Origin: CAZNER01 sp964572065
GTDB taxonomy: Bacteria; Patescibacteriota; Dojkabacteria; JAHIVN01
Direction: 5' to 3'
DNA: 39,467 nucleotides
Assembly (NCBI GenBank): GCA_964572065.1
Contig: CAZNER010000008.1
Span: forward strand, 1 to 39,467
Shown: in pieces, positions 39,017 to 39,467 of the stretch
How positions within the stretch are numbered: position 1 is the first letter of the stretch
Layout: every line of letters starts with the position of its first letter
The notes under the pieces: generated by a model
Database searches by the model: none
Seen by the model: the letters and a program-made list of their open reading frames with translations, nothing else
Told to the model about the DNA's origin: nothing
Position numbers and translations under genes: made by a program

Positions 39017-39467
39017 TTATTGTGAGATTCTATAGACATCAGTTTGGTCCGTGCTTGTGATATTTTCCCACTTTAAATCTAAACCTCTTATAATGTCCTT
39101 GTGTGATGACACACCAACACCCCCTTCAAATTTAGGCAAAGCATGATGGCCCGAACCATAACCAATATAATCTCTTCTCTCTGGAATCTTTGGTTTTTCT
39201 TTAAGTCTTCTTTCCTCTGCTTGAAATAATCTTTTTAAAATTCCTAAATGGCTGTTAAGTGCTTTTGCGGTAGCCGTGCTTAATTTACAATAACCACACC
39301 CCCCTATACTTTCAGACTTAAAACCATAATTAGTATAAGCTCTTGGGTTAAACCCCCACATTTTGCTTTTTTTCCATTCAATGGTGATTATAAGCGGATT
39401 GTGTAAACTTTCGTCATTTTCTAAAACCTCTCTAAAACTTTGAGTCCAATAAACATTAAATAAAACT
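39017..39467 (-). CDS. phage-type protein, 5' end beyond the window (partial)
   Basis: The frame stays open from its stop at 39017 to the right edge without a start codon being required, so at least 149 residues are present and the N-terminus is missing. An internal ATG at 39361 gives 114 residues but cuts into conserved-looking sequence (PLIITIEWKKSKMWGFNPRAY). Other features are GGCGYCKLSTATAKALN and FEGGVGVSSHKDI, which remind me of phage proteins of unknown role. It is the first visible gene of the minus-strand cluster. Confidence 0.65.
   Translation of the reverse strand, partial: VLFNVYWTQSFREVLENDESLHNPLIITIEWKKSKMWGFNPRAYTNYGFKSESIGGCGYCKLSTATAKALNSHLGILKRLFQAEERRLKEKPKIPERRDYIGYGSGHHALPKFEGGVGVSSHKDIIRGLDLKWENITSTDQTDVYRISQ

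Overview
This window looks like most of the genome of an archaeal tailed virus (class Caudoviricetes, siphovirus-like) or a closely related provirus. It is AT-rich. The virion genes are of the HK97 type: terminase, portal, prohead protease, scaffold, major capsid protein, connectors, tail tube, tape measure, tail tip and fibres. An archaeal host is inferred from a group II (thermosome-type) chaperonin, archaeal TATA-box promoters about 25-31 nt before leaderless starts, an AbrB-type regulator and an Hjc-like nuclease. The host lineage cannot be named from the sequence. The right edge cuts through an open gene, so the sequence continues beyond the window. No DNA polymerase, helicase, primase, integrase or recognisable endolysin is visible.

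Layout. 1-2074: small, mostly unrecognised genes that start next to one arm of a long inverted repeat. 2081-16309: about 14 kb of overlapping + strand genes, apparently one transcription unit. It holds the AbrB-like regulator, the chaperonin, a cargo island (nucleotide-sugar dehydratase, glycosyltransferase, a thiamine-diphosphate enzyme split into two genes, an aminotransferase, two radical SAM enzymes, two methyltransferases), then a PD-(D/E)XK nuclease, a phosphoesterase, two GT4 glycosyltransferases and the large terminase. 16289-16588: a minus-strand ribbon-helix-helix gene and a divergent promoter. 16589-32660: head, connector, tail, fibre and holin-like genes, with three promoters sharing one motif. 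32688-36043: small regulators, HNH nucleases (one fused to a SWIM zinc finger) and membrane proteins. Among these is an intergenic region at 33137-33410 with a hairpin, 21-bp tandem repeats, an AT-rich stretch and the second inverted-repeat arm, resembling a replication origin. 36078-36148: a tRNA with anticodon CAT. 36187-36771: a possible small terminase. 36768-39467: a minus-strand cluster of small phage-type genes and a P-loop protein with a degenerate Walker A motif.

Two promoter classes are visible. One carries TTTTAAATAGTCA and drives regulator, nuclease and membrane genes (early-like). The other carries TTTACATAAA...AAGTAAATGAT and precedes the portal, protease and tail-fibre operons (late-like). 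They meet back to back at 16537-16589, where the ribbon-helix-helix gene and the portal gene diverge from overlapping TATA boxes, a plausible early/late switch.

The cargo island most plausibly makes and attaches an unusual sugar or other small group, for example on the virion or host surface. This is inference from enzyme families only.
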